This document shows, piece by piece, positions 24,810 to 32,804 of a DNA stretch of 64,000 nt (position 1 is the stretch's first letter; each line of letters starts with the position of its first letter). The DNA comes from CAXXOK01 sp963666755 (GTDB lineage Bacteria; Bacillota; Clostridia; Christensenellales; Aristaeellaceae): contig CAXXGW010000009.1 of NCBI GenBank assembly GCA_963666755.2, forward strand, positions 1,240,001 to 1,304,000, given 5' to 3'. Both the position numbers and the translations under genes were made by a program. The notes below the pieces were generated by a model that did no database searches, had not been told where the DNA came from, and saw nothing but the letters and a program-made list of their open reading frames with translations.

Positions 24810-25457
24810 ATGGAGACGCTATCCTTGCTGTGGGGCGGGTTCTGCTTTGGGCTGATGCTGCAACTGGCAATCGGCCCCGTGTTTCTGCTGGTTGTGCATA
24901 CCTCGGTGATGGTCGGCTGGGTGCAAACCTTTCCGTTGATTGCCGCGGTTGCCCTGGCGGACGCAATCTACATTGCGCTTTCCTCCTTCGGCGCCTCTGC
25001 GGTGCTGCTGCGGCCCAAAGTGCAGCGGTACGCGCGCATTGTGGGCGCTGTTGTGCTGGGCGTATTCGGGGTAAACCTGCTGCTCTCCGCCTTTGGTATG
25101 AACGTGCTGCCGAATGTTCGCCTGTTTCAGGTCGGCGCGGAGGATGGGCTTTTTAAGCAGGGGTTACTGCTGACGTTGTCCAATCCGCTTACGCTGATTT
25201 TCTGGGGCGCTACGCTGTCCGGCAAGGTGGCACGGGAAGGCTGGGATACGCTTGGGCTGATCCTGTTTGGCTGCGGCTGTGTGCTGTCCACGCTTCTCTT
25301 CCTTACGGCGGTCGCAGGCCTTGGTTCCCTCCTGCGCGCCGACTTTGACCCGTCCTGGGTTGCGCCGCTGAACGGATTCGTTGGCGCGTCGTTGATCTAT
25401 TTCGGGCTGCGCATGGCGTTTGGAAAGCTGATGCAAGCTTCCGATCTGCCCGAATAA
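24810..25457 (+). CDS. LysE/RhtB family amino acid exporter
   Basis: This 215-aa membrane protein has six hydrophobic segments and the LysE family features: N-terminal GFCFGLMLQLAIGPVFLLVV (the conserved A/G-x-GP in TM1) and, in the middle, GLLLTLSNPLTLIFWGA (the N-P motif). Family members export basic or neutral amino acids. AAGGAGGG lies 6 bases before the ATG, inside the last codons of the Lrp-type regulator, so it is translationally coupled. The substrate cannot be read from the sequence. Confidence 0.9.
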   Translation: METLSLLWGGFCFGLMLQLAIGPVFLLVVHTSVMVGWVQTFPLIAAVALADAIYIALSSFGASAVLLRPKVQRYARIVGAVVLGVFGVNLLLSAFGMNVLPNVRLFQVGAEDGLFKQGLLLTLSNPLTLIFWGATLSGKVAREGWDTLGLILFGCGCVLSTLLFLTAVAGLGSLLRADFDPSWVAPLNGFVGASLIYFGLRMAFGKLMQASDLPE

Positions 25458-25489
25458 GGGAATAAACCTTTGCATTTTGCTTGCTTTGC

Positions 25490-25518
25490 TTGCAAAACAC
25501 CGTGCGGTGTGCTATGCT
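25490..25518 (+). promoter_or_regulatory. promoter of lexA
   Basis: TTGCAA (25490-25495), 17-base spacer, extended -10 TGC-TATGCT (TATGCT at 25513-25518). Confidence 0.6.
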
Positions 25519-25524
25519 AAAGAA

Positions 25525-25538
25525 AGAACAAGTGTTTG
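25525..25538 (+). promoter_or_regulatory. LexA (SOS) box, autoregulatory
   Basis: AGAACAAGTGTTTG: GAAC, four bases, GTTT. It is close to the Firmicutes DinR/LexA consensus GAACNNNNGTTC/T and lies just after the -10 of the lexA promoter, where a bound repressor would block transcription. Confidence 0.7.
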
Positions 25539-25554
25539 CAAAGGATGTGAGCCC

Positions 25555-26172
25555 ATGAGCAATCCGCGCGGCGATAGCCAAGCCCGAATCCTTGAATACA
25601 TTGAAAAAACGACCCGTTTGAAGGGCTATCCGCCCTCCGTACGCGAAATTTGCGACGCAACGGGGTTAAAATCCACCTCTACCGTGCACGGGCATTTAAT
25701 CCGCCTGGAACGCAAGGGGCTGATTTCCCGCGACTCCATGAAGCCGCGCGCTATCAGCCTCCCCTACGATCGGGACGCGTCCATGCTGGAACGGTCCGGG
25801 ATGGTGTCCATCCCCATCGTAGGCCGCGTAACCGCGGGCGCGCCCATTCTGGCCACGGAAAACATCGAGGAATACATCAGCCTGCCGCAGGCTATGCTTG
25901 GCGACGGCGAGCATTACGTGCTGAGCGTGCGCGGCGAAAGCATGATTGAAGCCGGCATTATGGACGGCGATTATGTGGTGGTACGCAAACAGCCGCATGC
26001 CTTTAACGGCGATATTGTGGTCGCCATGATTGAGGATGAGGCAACCGTCAAGCGCTTCTACCGGGAAAACGGAGGATTCCGCCTGCAGCCGGAAAACGCA
26101 ACCATGAAGCCGATTATCGTTAAAGAGGTAACCATCCTGGGCAAGGTTGTCTCCCTGTACAGGGTGTATTAA
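25555..26172 (+). CDS. lexA: SOS repressor LexA
   Basis: LexA represses DNA-damage genes and cleaves itself when stimulated by RecA filaments. At 205 aa it has the normal size. The N-terminal winged helix reads GYPPSVREICDATGLKSTSTVHGHL (the family's recognition-helix block), followed by the linker. The cleavage site is Ala 94-Gly 95 (VTAGAPILA), the catalytic Ser 129 is in RGESMIEAG and the Lys 166 in EATVKRF. I chose ATG 25555 with AAAGGA upstream; the open frame further up overlaps the promoter and SOS box. The mgtC-like gene follows after 30 bases. Confidence 0.96.
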   Translation: MSNPRGDSQARILEYIEKTTRLKGYPPSVREICDATGLKSTSTVHGHLIRLERKGLISRDSMKPRAISLPYDRDASMLERSGMVSIPIVGRVTAGAPILATENIEEYISLPQAMLGDGEHYVLSVRGESMIEAGIMDGDYVVVRKQPHAFNGDIVVAMIEDEATVKRFYRENGGFRLQPENATMKPIIVKEVTILGKVVSLYRVY

Positions 26173-26202
26173 CGATCCCACAACCGTTAGGAGGCGGCTT
26201 TC

Positions 26203-26892
26203 ATGACTTGGTGGGAGACTGGCTTACGACTTTTTTTGGCTGTATTGGTCGGCTGCGTGATCGGTGTGGAGCGGGAAAAGAAGAACCGCCCGGCCGGGAT
26301 GCGCACACACGTATTGGTTTGCGTCGGCGCGGCCATTATCGCCATTGTCGAATCGCTGATCGTAGCCGACACCATGACCCTTAACCTGAACAACCCCAAC
26401 AATACGGGCATCGGTGTCAGTTACGGCCGCATGAGCGCGCAGGTGATCAGCGGCATCGGCTTTCTGGGCGCCGGCACCATTTTTATCAGCCAGAAGAAAA
26501 TCGCAGGGCTCACGACCGCGGCTTCGCTTTGGAACGCCGCCTGTTTGGGTATTGCCATCGGCATGGGGTACTACCTGATCGCCATCGTAGGCTGCGCCAT
26601 CGTCATGATCACGCTCACGCTTCTGCAGCGCGTGGTGCATGTAAATGCCGTAAAGCATGTGGAGATCAAGTTTATTCACCGGGTAGAAACGATTGCCTTT
26701 ATTAATGATTACTTTCAGAGCATCGGCGTGCATGTGCTGGATATTGACTTCCATGTTGAAAACAAGGGCAAGTACAACCTCTACACCAACATCTATACGC
26801 TGGATATGCAGGGCAAAACCACGTATAAAGATATCGTGAACAAGCTTTCGGAATATGCCAATATTCAGGGCATCCGCACACGCAACGTATAA
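26203..26892 (+). CDS. MgtC/SapB family membrane protein
   Basis: This is a 229-aa membrane protein. The first 145 residues hold four to five helices with the MgtC signature: GCVIGVEREKKNRPAGMRTHVLVCVGAA, ISGIGFLGAGTIF and GLTTAASLWNAACLGIAIG. The C-terminal 80 residues form a soluble domain. MgtC-type proteins modulate P-type ATPases or are linked to Mg2+ limitation and virulence; many Firmicutes homologues have no proven role. AGGAGG precedes the ATG. It sits in the same-strand run lexA-mgtC-psuK-psuG, whose short gaps (13-30 bases) suggest one long transcript. Confidence 0.9.
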   Translation: MTWWETGLRLFLAVLVGCVIGVEREKKNRPAGMRTHVLVCVGAAIIAIVESLIVADTMTLNLNNPNNTGIGVSYGRMSAQVISGIGFLGAGTIFISQKKIAGLTTAASLWNAACLGIAIGMGYYLIAIVGCAIVMITLTLLQRVVHVNAVKHVEIKFIHRVETIAFINDYFQSIGVHVLDIDFHVENKGKYNLYTNIYTLDMQGKTTYKDIVNKLSEYANIQGIRTRNV

Positions 26893-26905
26893 GGAGGTCT
26901 CCCCC

Positions 26906-27832
26906 ATGGCGCATCAACGCGTTGTTGTGATCGGAGGCAACAATGTAGATATTACCGCCACCTCGACCACCCCGTTGGTTTACGGCGATTCGAACCCCGG
27001 CAGCATTCATACGGGGCTGGGCGGTGTGGCGCGCAATATTGCCGAAAATCTGACGCGGCTCCAGCAGCAGACGGCGCTGGTATCCGTGTTTGGCGACGAC
27101 GAGTTTGCCCGGCTGGCACAGGCGCAGGCCAAGGAAATCGGGCTGGATCTGTCGCTTTCGCAGTTTGTGGCCAACGCTGCCAGCAGTGTGTACGTCTGCA
27201 TTAACGAACCCGGCGGGGATATGTCCGTCGCGGTAAACGATATGGCGCTATGCGAGCGCATGACGCCCGGCTTTTTTGAAGAAAGGCTTGATGTGCTGAA
27301 CACCGCGGATGCCATCGTGCTGGACGCAAACCTGCCGGAACCGAGCGTGGACTATCTGGTGCAGCATTGCACACCGCCGATTTTTGCCGACGCCGTTTCC
27401 GCTAAAAAAGCGCCGCGGCTGCACCGGTCGCTGCCGAGGCTGAAAACCCTGAAGGCGAATCAAATTGAGGTTGAACTGCTGACCGGCGTTTCCATTACCG
27501 ATGAACATAGCCTGACTGACGCGGCACGCCTCTTGCACCAGATGGGTGTGGAAATGGTGCTGATTACGCTGGGCAGGCGCGGCGCGTTTGCTTCGGACGG
27601 CAATACACAGGTGTTTGAGCGCCCTCTGCCGCTTAAGGTCGTCAATACGACCGGTTGCGGCGATGCATTTATGGCGGCTGCGACGCTCGCGGTGCTGGAA
27701 AAACGGGGCGCGGCAGAGGTTCTGCGGCAGGGATTGGCCGCCGCCGCCCTGTGCGCGCAAAGCGAACGCGCGGTATCCGAACAGCTGAGCCCGGAAGCAC
27801 TGGCTGCGATCCTTCAATCCATACAACCTTGA
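26906..27832 (+). CDS. psuK: pseudouridine kinase (PfkB family)
   Basis: This 308-aa kinase is predicted to make pseudouridine 5'-phosphate. The PfkB family blocks are present: N-terminal VVVIGGNNVDITATS, PGSIHTGLGGVARNIAENL (substrate-binding GG loop) and the C-terminal VVNTTGCGDAFMAAA with the catalytic Asp in GCGD. The gene begins at ATG 26906 with AAGGAGG before it and is followed 14 bases later by the psuG homologue. That pairing gives the specific substrate call. Function: pseudouridine salvage from RNA turnover. Confidence 0.9.
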   Translation: MAHQRVVVIGGNNVDITATSTTPLVYGDSNPGSIHTGLGGVARNIAENLTRLQQQTALVSVFGDDEFARLAQAQAKEIGLDLSLSQFVANAASSVYVCINEPGGDMSVAVNDMALCERMTPGFFEERLDVLNTADAIVLDANLPEPSVDYLVQHCTPPIFADAVSAKKAPRLHRSLPRLKTLKANQIEVELLTGVSITDEHSLTDAARLLHQMGVEMVLITLGRRGAFASDGNTQVFERPLPLKVVNTTGCGDAFMAAATLAVLEKRGAAEVLRQGLAAAALCAQSERAVSEQLSPEALAAILQSIQP

Positions 27833-27846
27833 AAAGAGGCATTCCG

Positions 27847-28788
27847 ATGAATCCGTACCTTATGGTTTCCGATTCGGTTCGCGCCGCGCTGGCTGCCAAC
27901 GAGCCTGTGGTCGCGCTGGAATCGACGATCATTTCCCACGGCATGCCCTACCCGCAAAACGTAGAAACCGCGCTGGCCGTCGAAAACACCGTGCGTGAAA
28001 ACGGCGCGGTGCCCGCGACCATCGCCATCCTCGGGGGCAAGCTCTGCGTCGGCATTTCGCCGGAGCAGATCGAAACGCTGGGTAAAAAAGGACTGGCGGT
28101 ATATAAAGCCAGCCGCAGGGATTTGCCGGTGCTGCTCAGCCGCGGGGAGGATGGCGCCACCACGGTGGCCACCACCATGATTGCCGCTGCCATGGCCGGG
28201 ATACGTGTGTTTGCGACCGGCGGCGTTGGCGGCGTACATCGCGGCGCCGAAACCACCATGGACATCTCTGCCGATCTGGAAGAACTGGCACGCACGCCGG
28301 TGGCAGTCATCTGCGCAGGTGCAAAATCGATCCTCGATTTGGGTCTGACGCTGGAATATCTCGAAACCAAAGGCGTACCGGTCATCGGGTATCAGACTGC
28401 GGAGCTGCCCGCCTTCTATTGCAGGCGCAGCGGATTTGCAGTGGACTATCGGCTGGATACGCCCCAGGAAATCGCCGAAGCCATCGAGGTGATGCGCGCC
28501 GGGGATTTGAGCGGCGGTATGCTGATTGCCAACCCCATCCCCGAAGCTTACGCCATGCCGGAAGAGGCGATGGATGCGTGCATCCGGCAGGCGATCGACG
28601 CGGCAAACGCGCAGGGCATCAAGGGGAAAGCGCTCACCCCCTTCCTGCTGGATCGGATTAAAACGATCACACAGGGCAAATCGCTGGAAGCCAACATCCA
28701 TCTGGTACACAACAACGCAAAGCTCGGGGCGCAGATTGCCACCGCGCTGTGCGCTTTGCGGGAACAAGCGCAGGAAACGGAATCGTAA
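27847..28788 (+). CDS. psuG: pseudouridine-5'-phosphate glycosidase
   Basis: This enzyme splits pseudouridine 5'-phosphate reversibly to uracil and ribose 5-phosphate. The protein is 313 aa, the normal size. Family blocks seen are VVALESTIISHGMPYPQNVETA, GTTVATT-like DGATTVATTMIAAAMAGIRVFATGGVGGVHRG (with the Mn-binding region) and AGAKSILDLGLTLEYLETKGVPVIGYQT. The catalytic Lys lies in YKASRRDLP. Its start (ATG 27847) follows AAAAGAGG. It is the last gene of the lexA-side run and is followed by a hairpin terminator. Confidence 0.96.
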   Translation: MNPYLMVSDSVRAALAANEPVVALESTIISHGMPYPQNVETALAVENTVRENGAVPATIAILGGKLCVGISPEQIETLGKKGLAVYKASRRDLPVLLSRGEDGATTVATTMIAAAMAGIRVFATGGVGGVHRGAETTMDISADLEELARTPVAVICAGAKSILDLGLTLEYLETKGVPVIGYQTAELPAFYCRRSGFAVDYRLDTPQEIAEAIEVMRAGDLSGGMLIANPIPEAYAMPEEAMDACIRQAIDAANAQGIKGKALTPFLLDRIKTITQGKSLEANIHLVHNNAKLGAQIATALCALREQAQETES

Positions 28789-28819
28789 CCCGGTTCCGGA
28801 ACCTTTACAGAGCAGATAC

Positions 28820-28858
28820 ATACAAGCGGCTCGGCCATTCAGGCCGAGCCGCTTGTAT
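28820..28858 (+). terminator. terminator after psuG
   Basis: A perfect 17-bp stem (28820-28836 with 28842-28858), loop ATTCA. No strong T-run follows, so the strength is uncertain. Confidence 0.6.
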
Positions 28859-28859
28859 A

Positions 28860-29160
28860 TCCGATTCACTGATAACAGGCTGTGTGCTACTGTGATCTGC
28901 TTTGCAGCGGCTTGCGTCGCCCGCACCCGTTCTGTGAAATGTACGCCGAAAGGAATCTGCGCGTTGCACCTCCGGGGGTATATCTTTACAGGCTGCGAGC
29001 CAGTTTTTCGGTTCTCTTCATGCTTGAATTGAAATTTGCTTTTCTTGCTGCGAAGCGGTTTCCGGCGGTACGCTTACCCCCGGCAATCGCCCATCGGCAT
29101 TTGTTGCCGTCCCTTGTTTTATTCTGTTCCATGCCTGTTGGCGCAGGAAAAACCGCTGCG
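28860..29160. other. intergenic stretch without a recognisable gene
   Basis: This lies between the convergent psuG and glycosyltransferase genes. Frames cross it but none has a ribosome binding site or recognisable product. AT-rich patches around 29020-29060 and 29110-29130 do not form a clear promoter. Confidence 0.4.
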
Positions 29161-30387
29161 TTACCCATCCCTGTGCGAACGTGGCACGGTTCGCAGCCAT
29201 TGCAGCAACCGTGCAGCCTGCGCGCGGCTGCTTTTGTTTTCCAGCACGAAAGCGCGAGCCTTCTCCCCCATGGCGGTACGCTCCGCATCGGGCAGGGCAA
29301 GCAGCGCATGCACCGCGCCGCGGATACCTTCGGCAGTCTGCGGCGCAATGTAGCGCAGGTAAGGGTCGTACTCATCGGGGATGCCTTCCAGCTTACAGCA
29401 CAGCACAGGCTTGCCGGAACGCATGTATTCCAGCGTCTTGGAGGGGAAGGAATAGCGCGTGAACACGCCTTCCGCCGTGCGCGGATTTATCAGCGCGGTT
29501 GCTTTTGCCTGTAAAGCCAGCGCCGTTTGCTGTGGCACATATCCAAAATAGTGGATATTGTCCAGTCGGGCGGCGGCTTCGCGGGCTTCAGGCTCCAAAT
29601 CCCCCTTGCCGCAAAGCCATAGCTGCGCTTCCGGAAGCTGTGCAAACGCCTCCAGAAGCAGACCAATACCCAGCTCCCGGTTCAGTGTCCCGGTGTAGAG
29701 CACTGCGGGGCGCATATCCGCTGGGGTTTCGGCGGTTTGAGCGGAGGGGCTTTGCTCTGCAATCAAGCCTTCCAGCACCATGGAAGGCTGGGTTTCTACG
29801 CCGAGCGCCTGTGCCATGGGGGCTGTGAGCAGTACAAAACCGTCAAATGCGCGGCAAAGGGCGAGCCTCCGCTCCCCCATACGGAATTCAAGCTTTTGCA
29901 ACAGTCCTTTTCGGCCGGAGGCAATGCCCAGCTCGTTGGGCAGATCGGTTACGATTACAGCGGCTCGCACATCCGGGTGGCGTTTGCGCACCGCCTGTAC
30001 CGCCTGCATGTACGGTAAATACAGCGTATACACCAAGATGGTGCGGTTATCCGGCGAGGCCGCAATCCAGCGCTCCAGCGCCCGACGCGCCTTGCGCGCC
30101 CGTGCCCGCTGCTTGAGCCATGGCAGGTTCAGGCTGCCAAGCTGCTCCATATCCGGCGCAGCGGAACGGCCGGACAGCCACAGGCGTTTATAATGCTTCG
30201 GGAATATGCCAACGGGCAGGGCGTTAACGCAACGCAGCGTTTCACCGGGCTGCAATGCAGCCTGCAGGCCCTTCCGCATAGCCATCTGAAAGCTGTGAAT
30301 CTGATTTTGCAGTCCGTCGCGGGATCGTTGCTGCACCGCCTGCAACTGTTCCGGGGGGTACAGCAGGGTCAGAAACAGGATGTTCAT
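29161..30387 (-). CDS. glycosyltransferase, GT-B fold, family 4-like (third of three)
   Basis: This 408-aa protein is predicted to transfer a sugar in surface polysaccharide or glycolipid synthesis. The N-terminus MNILFLTLLYPPEQ is the usual first strand of GT-B enzymes. The C-terminal nucleotide-sugar domain includes PAVLYTGTLNRELGIGLLLEAF, AQLWLCGKGDLEPEAREAA, IHYFGYVPQQ and TRYSFPSKTLEYMRSGKPVLCC (the E-x7-E-like region). No signal or membrane helix. Its ATGA start overlaps the stop of the previous glycosyltransferase, so the genes are translationally coupled. Donor and acceptor are unknown. It is the last gene of the minus-strand unit. Confidence 0.9.
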   Translation of the reverse strand: MNILFLTLLYPPEQLQAVQQRSRDGLQNQIHSFQMAMRKGLQAALQPGETLRCVNALPVGIFPKHYKRLWLSGRSAAPDMEQLGSLNLPWLKQRARARKARRALERWIAASPDNRTILVYTLYLPYMQAVQAVRKRHPDVRAAVIVTDLPNELGIASGRKGLLQKLEFRMGERRLALCRAFDGFVLLTAPMAQALGVETQPSMVLEGLIAEQSPSAQTAETPADMRPAVLYTGTLNRELGIGLLLEAFAQLPEAQLWLCGKGDLEPEAREAAARLDNIHYFGYVPQQTALALQAKATALINPRTAEGVFTRYSFPSKTLEYMRSGKPVLCCKLEGIPDEYDPYLRYIAPQTAEGIRGAVHALLALPDAERTAMGEKARAFVLENKSSRAQAARLLQWLRTVPRSHRDG

Positions 30388-31589
30388 TTGACCATCTCCT
30401 GGTACAGACGATAGTAGGACGCCGCGCAGCCTTCGCTGTCAAAAAGAGTGGAACGCCGCAGGCACGCCTCCGTCAGTTCCGCTTTACGGGGGGCAATGCT
30501 GCGCACGGCTTCGGCCAACGCCATCACATTACCCTTAGGCACAATGACGCCGCAGCTTTCGTCAATCGCCTCGGGGCAACCGCCCGTCGCAAAGGCAACC
30601 ACCGGAGTGCCGCAGGCTAGCGCTTCCAGATTCACCATCGGCATATTGTCTTCCAGCGTAGGGTTGACCAGACAGTCGGCCGCTGTGTACCATTGCGCCA
30701 GCTCCGCGGTGGAGGCGGTCGCGGGCAAGCCCATCACCCCGGCAGGAAGGGTGGCGATCTGTGCGTCCGTCATCCCCAGCGCAACGACCTGATAGTCCGG
30801 CCCCAGCGCCTCGGCAAGCGGAGCCAAGAACTGCGGCCCCTTGCGCTCCTCCCACTCGGAGGCGACCGCCAGCGCCAGATAGCGCGCGTCGATGCCTTGT
30901 CTGCGGCGGAGGTCGCCGGCGGTCGGCTGGAACAGGTTGCGGTTTACGCCGTTGTAGATCACACGGGCAGGTACATCCTGCAGGAAAGAAGCGCCCACCT
31001 GCTCTTGCAGCCACGCGCAGGGCGTAACCAACGTCAGCCGCTTGAGCGAGGTAAACAGCTTCCGGCGGCGGCGGTAGTTGCGCGCGCTGCCGTCCACCCA
31101 GGCGCGCACCGGATAACCCGTGCGCTGGGGGCAGTGCGAACAGCCGGTCTGCCAACGGGTACAGGCAACGTAATCGTAATACGCACAATGCCCGGTAAAC
31201 GCCCAGCAATCATGCAGGGTCCAGACTACGGGCAGGTTGGCGCGCTTGAGAAAGCGAAACAGCAGCCGATGGTTCAGGTAGCACCCATGTAGGTTATGCA
31301 GGTGTATGAGGTCGGGCTTATATTCCCGGCAAAAGGCAATCAGGCGGCGGGTGGCGCACAGGCTGCCGTAGCCTTCCATATCCAGCGCTTTTCGCAACGC
31401 GCCGTGCCACTTGCGGCCCAGCGGGCCGCCGATGCGCAGCGCATACACCTCGGCATGGCTCGGTACCGCGCCTGTGCCAAAGCCGATGATCGTTTCCGCA
31501 CCCTGCTTTGCGGCATAATCGGCAATTTCTACCGCCAGCCGCCCTGTGCTGCCTGTGCCGCAGTATGTGTTCAGCGTCAGGATTCGCAT
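30384..31589 (-). CDS. glycosyltransferase family 4, WcaC-like (second of three)
   Basis: This is a 401-aa GT-B enzyme. It carries a characteristic cysteine-rich stretch, LHDCWAFTGHCAYYDYVAC followed by WQTGCSHCPQ, found in WcaC-like capsule/colanic-acid glycosyltransferases, after the HLHNLHGCYLN motif. The C-terminal donor domain shows VASEWEERKGPQFLAPLAE, ADCLVNPTLEDNMPMVNLEALACGTPVVAF (E-x7-E pattern) and GGCPEAI. The start at 31589 has GAGGAGGG before it, within the end of the upstream gene (13-base overlap). It likely acts in exopolysaccharide or teichoic-type glycan assembly. The sugar is unknown. Confidence 0.9.
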   Translation of the reverse strand: MRILTLNTYCGTGSTGRLAVEIADYAAKQGAETIIGFGTGAVPSHAEVYALRIGGPLGRKWHGALRKALDMEGYGSLCATRRLIAFCREYKPDLIHLHNLHGCYLNHRLLFRFLKRANLPVVWTLHDCWAFTGHCAYYDYVACTRWQTGCSHCPQRTGYPVRAWVDGSARNYRRRRKLFTSLKRLTLVTPCAWLQEQVGASFLQDVPARVIYNGVNRNLFQPTAGDLRRRQGIDARYLALAVASEWEERKGPQFLAPLAEALGPDYQVVALGMTDAQIATLPAGVMGLPATASTAELAQWYTAADCLVNPTLEDNMPMVNLEALACGTPVVAFATGGCPEAIDESCGVIVPKGNVMALAEAVRSIAPRKAELTEACLRRSTLFDSEGCAASYYRLYQEMVK

Positions 31590-32785
31590 GGTTTTCCCTC
31601 CTCGCACAGGGCTGCAAGCATCGCTTCCAGCCGATCCATATGGCCCTGCTTGGTAAAGTGCGCCTCATAATAAAGGCGGGCGTTCTCCCCCATCTGCGCC
31701 TGATCGGTTCGTGCAATGAACGCGCGCACCGTGTCGGCAAATGCCTGCGCATTCTCCGGCGGGGCGCAAAGCCCACAGCCTGCTTCGGCGACGATTTCCG
31801 GCGTCTCCCCCGCAATGGAACCAAGGATCGGCTTCCCTGCCGCCATATAGCTCTGTACCTTGCCGGGCAGCGTGTCGTTTACGCTCAGATCGTCGCGCAT
31901 GGTTACGAGCATCGCGTCGGCCAACGCATAGAAGGCAGGCATCTCGGCAAGCGGTCTGCGCCCGTACAGCGTAACGGTTTGCCCGAGGGCAAGCGTGTCC
32001 CAAAGGGCCTCGCAGGCAGCAAGATTGGCCCCATCCCCCAGGATGTGCCAGTGAATCGGCTGGTCACGCAGCAGCGCCGCCGTTTGCAGAATGGTTTCCA
32101 CACTTTGCACCTTGCCGATGTTGCCCGCGAACACAAAGTTCCAGCCGTCGGTGTGTGGGCACTCGGGCAGTGCTTCGAACAGCTCGTCGGCAAACTGCGG
32201 CAGGTACTGGCTGTCCGGCACGTCGATGCCGTGCACCTTGTGCAGATATGCCTGAAACCGTCGGGATGAGTACACCAGGCAATCCGCCTTGCGGTACACC
32301 CAGCGGCTGACGCGCTTCATGAACGCATACAATGCAGAGCCTTCGTATACGTGCATAGCAGCCAGACAGGCGGGCCAGATGTCCAGCACATAAATCATCA
32401 GCTTTTTACGGGTGAACAGGCGCAGGAACGCGGCCGGCAGCGACATCAGCACCGGCGAGGTGGAGTAGGCGTAAATCACATCATAATCCCGGCGGAGCGT
32501 GAGCACATTGAAGCAGGCAGACACCATATAGCTGCAATAGTTAATCGCCAGCCCGAGCTTGCTGTCCTTACGGCCGATTTCAAAGCAGCGGCGCACCCGC
32601 ACCCCGTTCAGGGTCTGCCTGCGGTTGTGAAAGTGCCTGTACTCTGTGGGGATGATTCCTGTCGGATAATTGGGCAACCCCACGACGGCGGTTACCTGAT
32701 GCCCGCGCGCCACCAGTGCTTCGCAAATTTCCGTAATGCGGAAGGGTTCCGGCCAGTAGTGCTGGCAAACAACCAGAATTTTCAT
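31577..32785 (-). CDS. glycosyltransferase family 4, WbuB-like (first of three)
   Basis: This is a 402-aa GT-B enzyme. The N-terminus MKILVVCQHYWPEPFRITEICEALVARGHQVTAVVGLPNYPTG is typical of the WbuB/ALG2-like branch (HYxPE...GHxVTV...NYPxG). The middle has VIYAYSTSPVLMSLPA and YVLDIWPACL; the donor domain has NFVFAGNIGKVQSVETILQ, DLSVNDTLPGKVQSYMAAGKPILGSI and GETPEIV. The start at 32785 lies 20 bases after the deaminase stop codon with a weak ribosome binding site. No flippase, polymerase or sugar-nucleotide gene is nearby, so the glycan made by the three enzymes must use functions encoded elsewhere. Confidence 0.9.
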   Translation of the reverse strand: MKILVVCQHYWPEPFRITEICEALVARGHQVTAVVGLPNYPTGIIPTEYRHFHNRRQTLNGVRVRRCFEIGRKDSKLGLAINYCSYMVSACFNVLTLRRDYDVIYAYSTSPVLMSLPAAFLRLFTRKKLMIYVLDIWPACLAAMHVYEGSALYAFMKRVSRWVYRKADCLVYSSRRFQAYLHKVHGIDVPDSQYLPQFADELFEALPECPHTDGWNFVFAGNIGKVQSVETILQTAALLRDQPIHWHILGDGANLAACEALWDTLALGQTVTLYGRRPLAEMPAFYALADAMLVTMRDDLSVNDTLPGKVQSYMAAGKPILGSIAGETPEIVAEAGCGLCAPPENAQAFADTVRAFIARTDQAQMGENARLYYEAHFTKQGHMDRLEAMLAALCEEGKPCES

Positions 32786-32804
32786 ACACGCAGTCCGCCG
32801 ATCA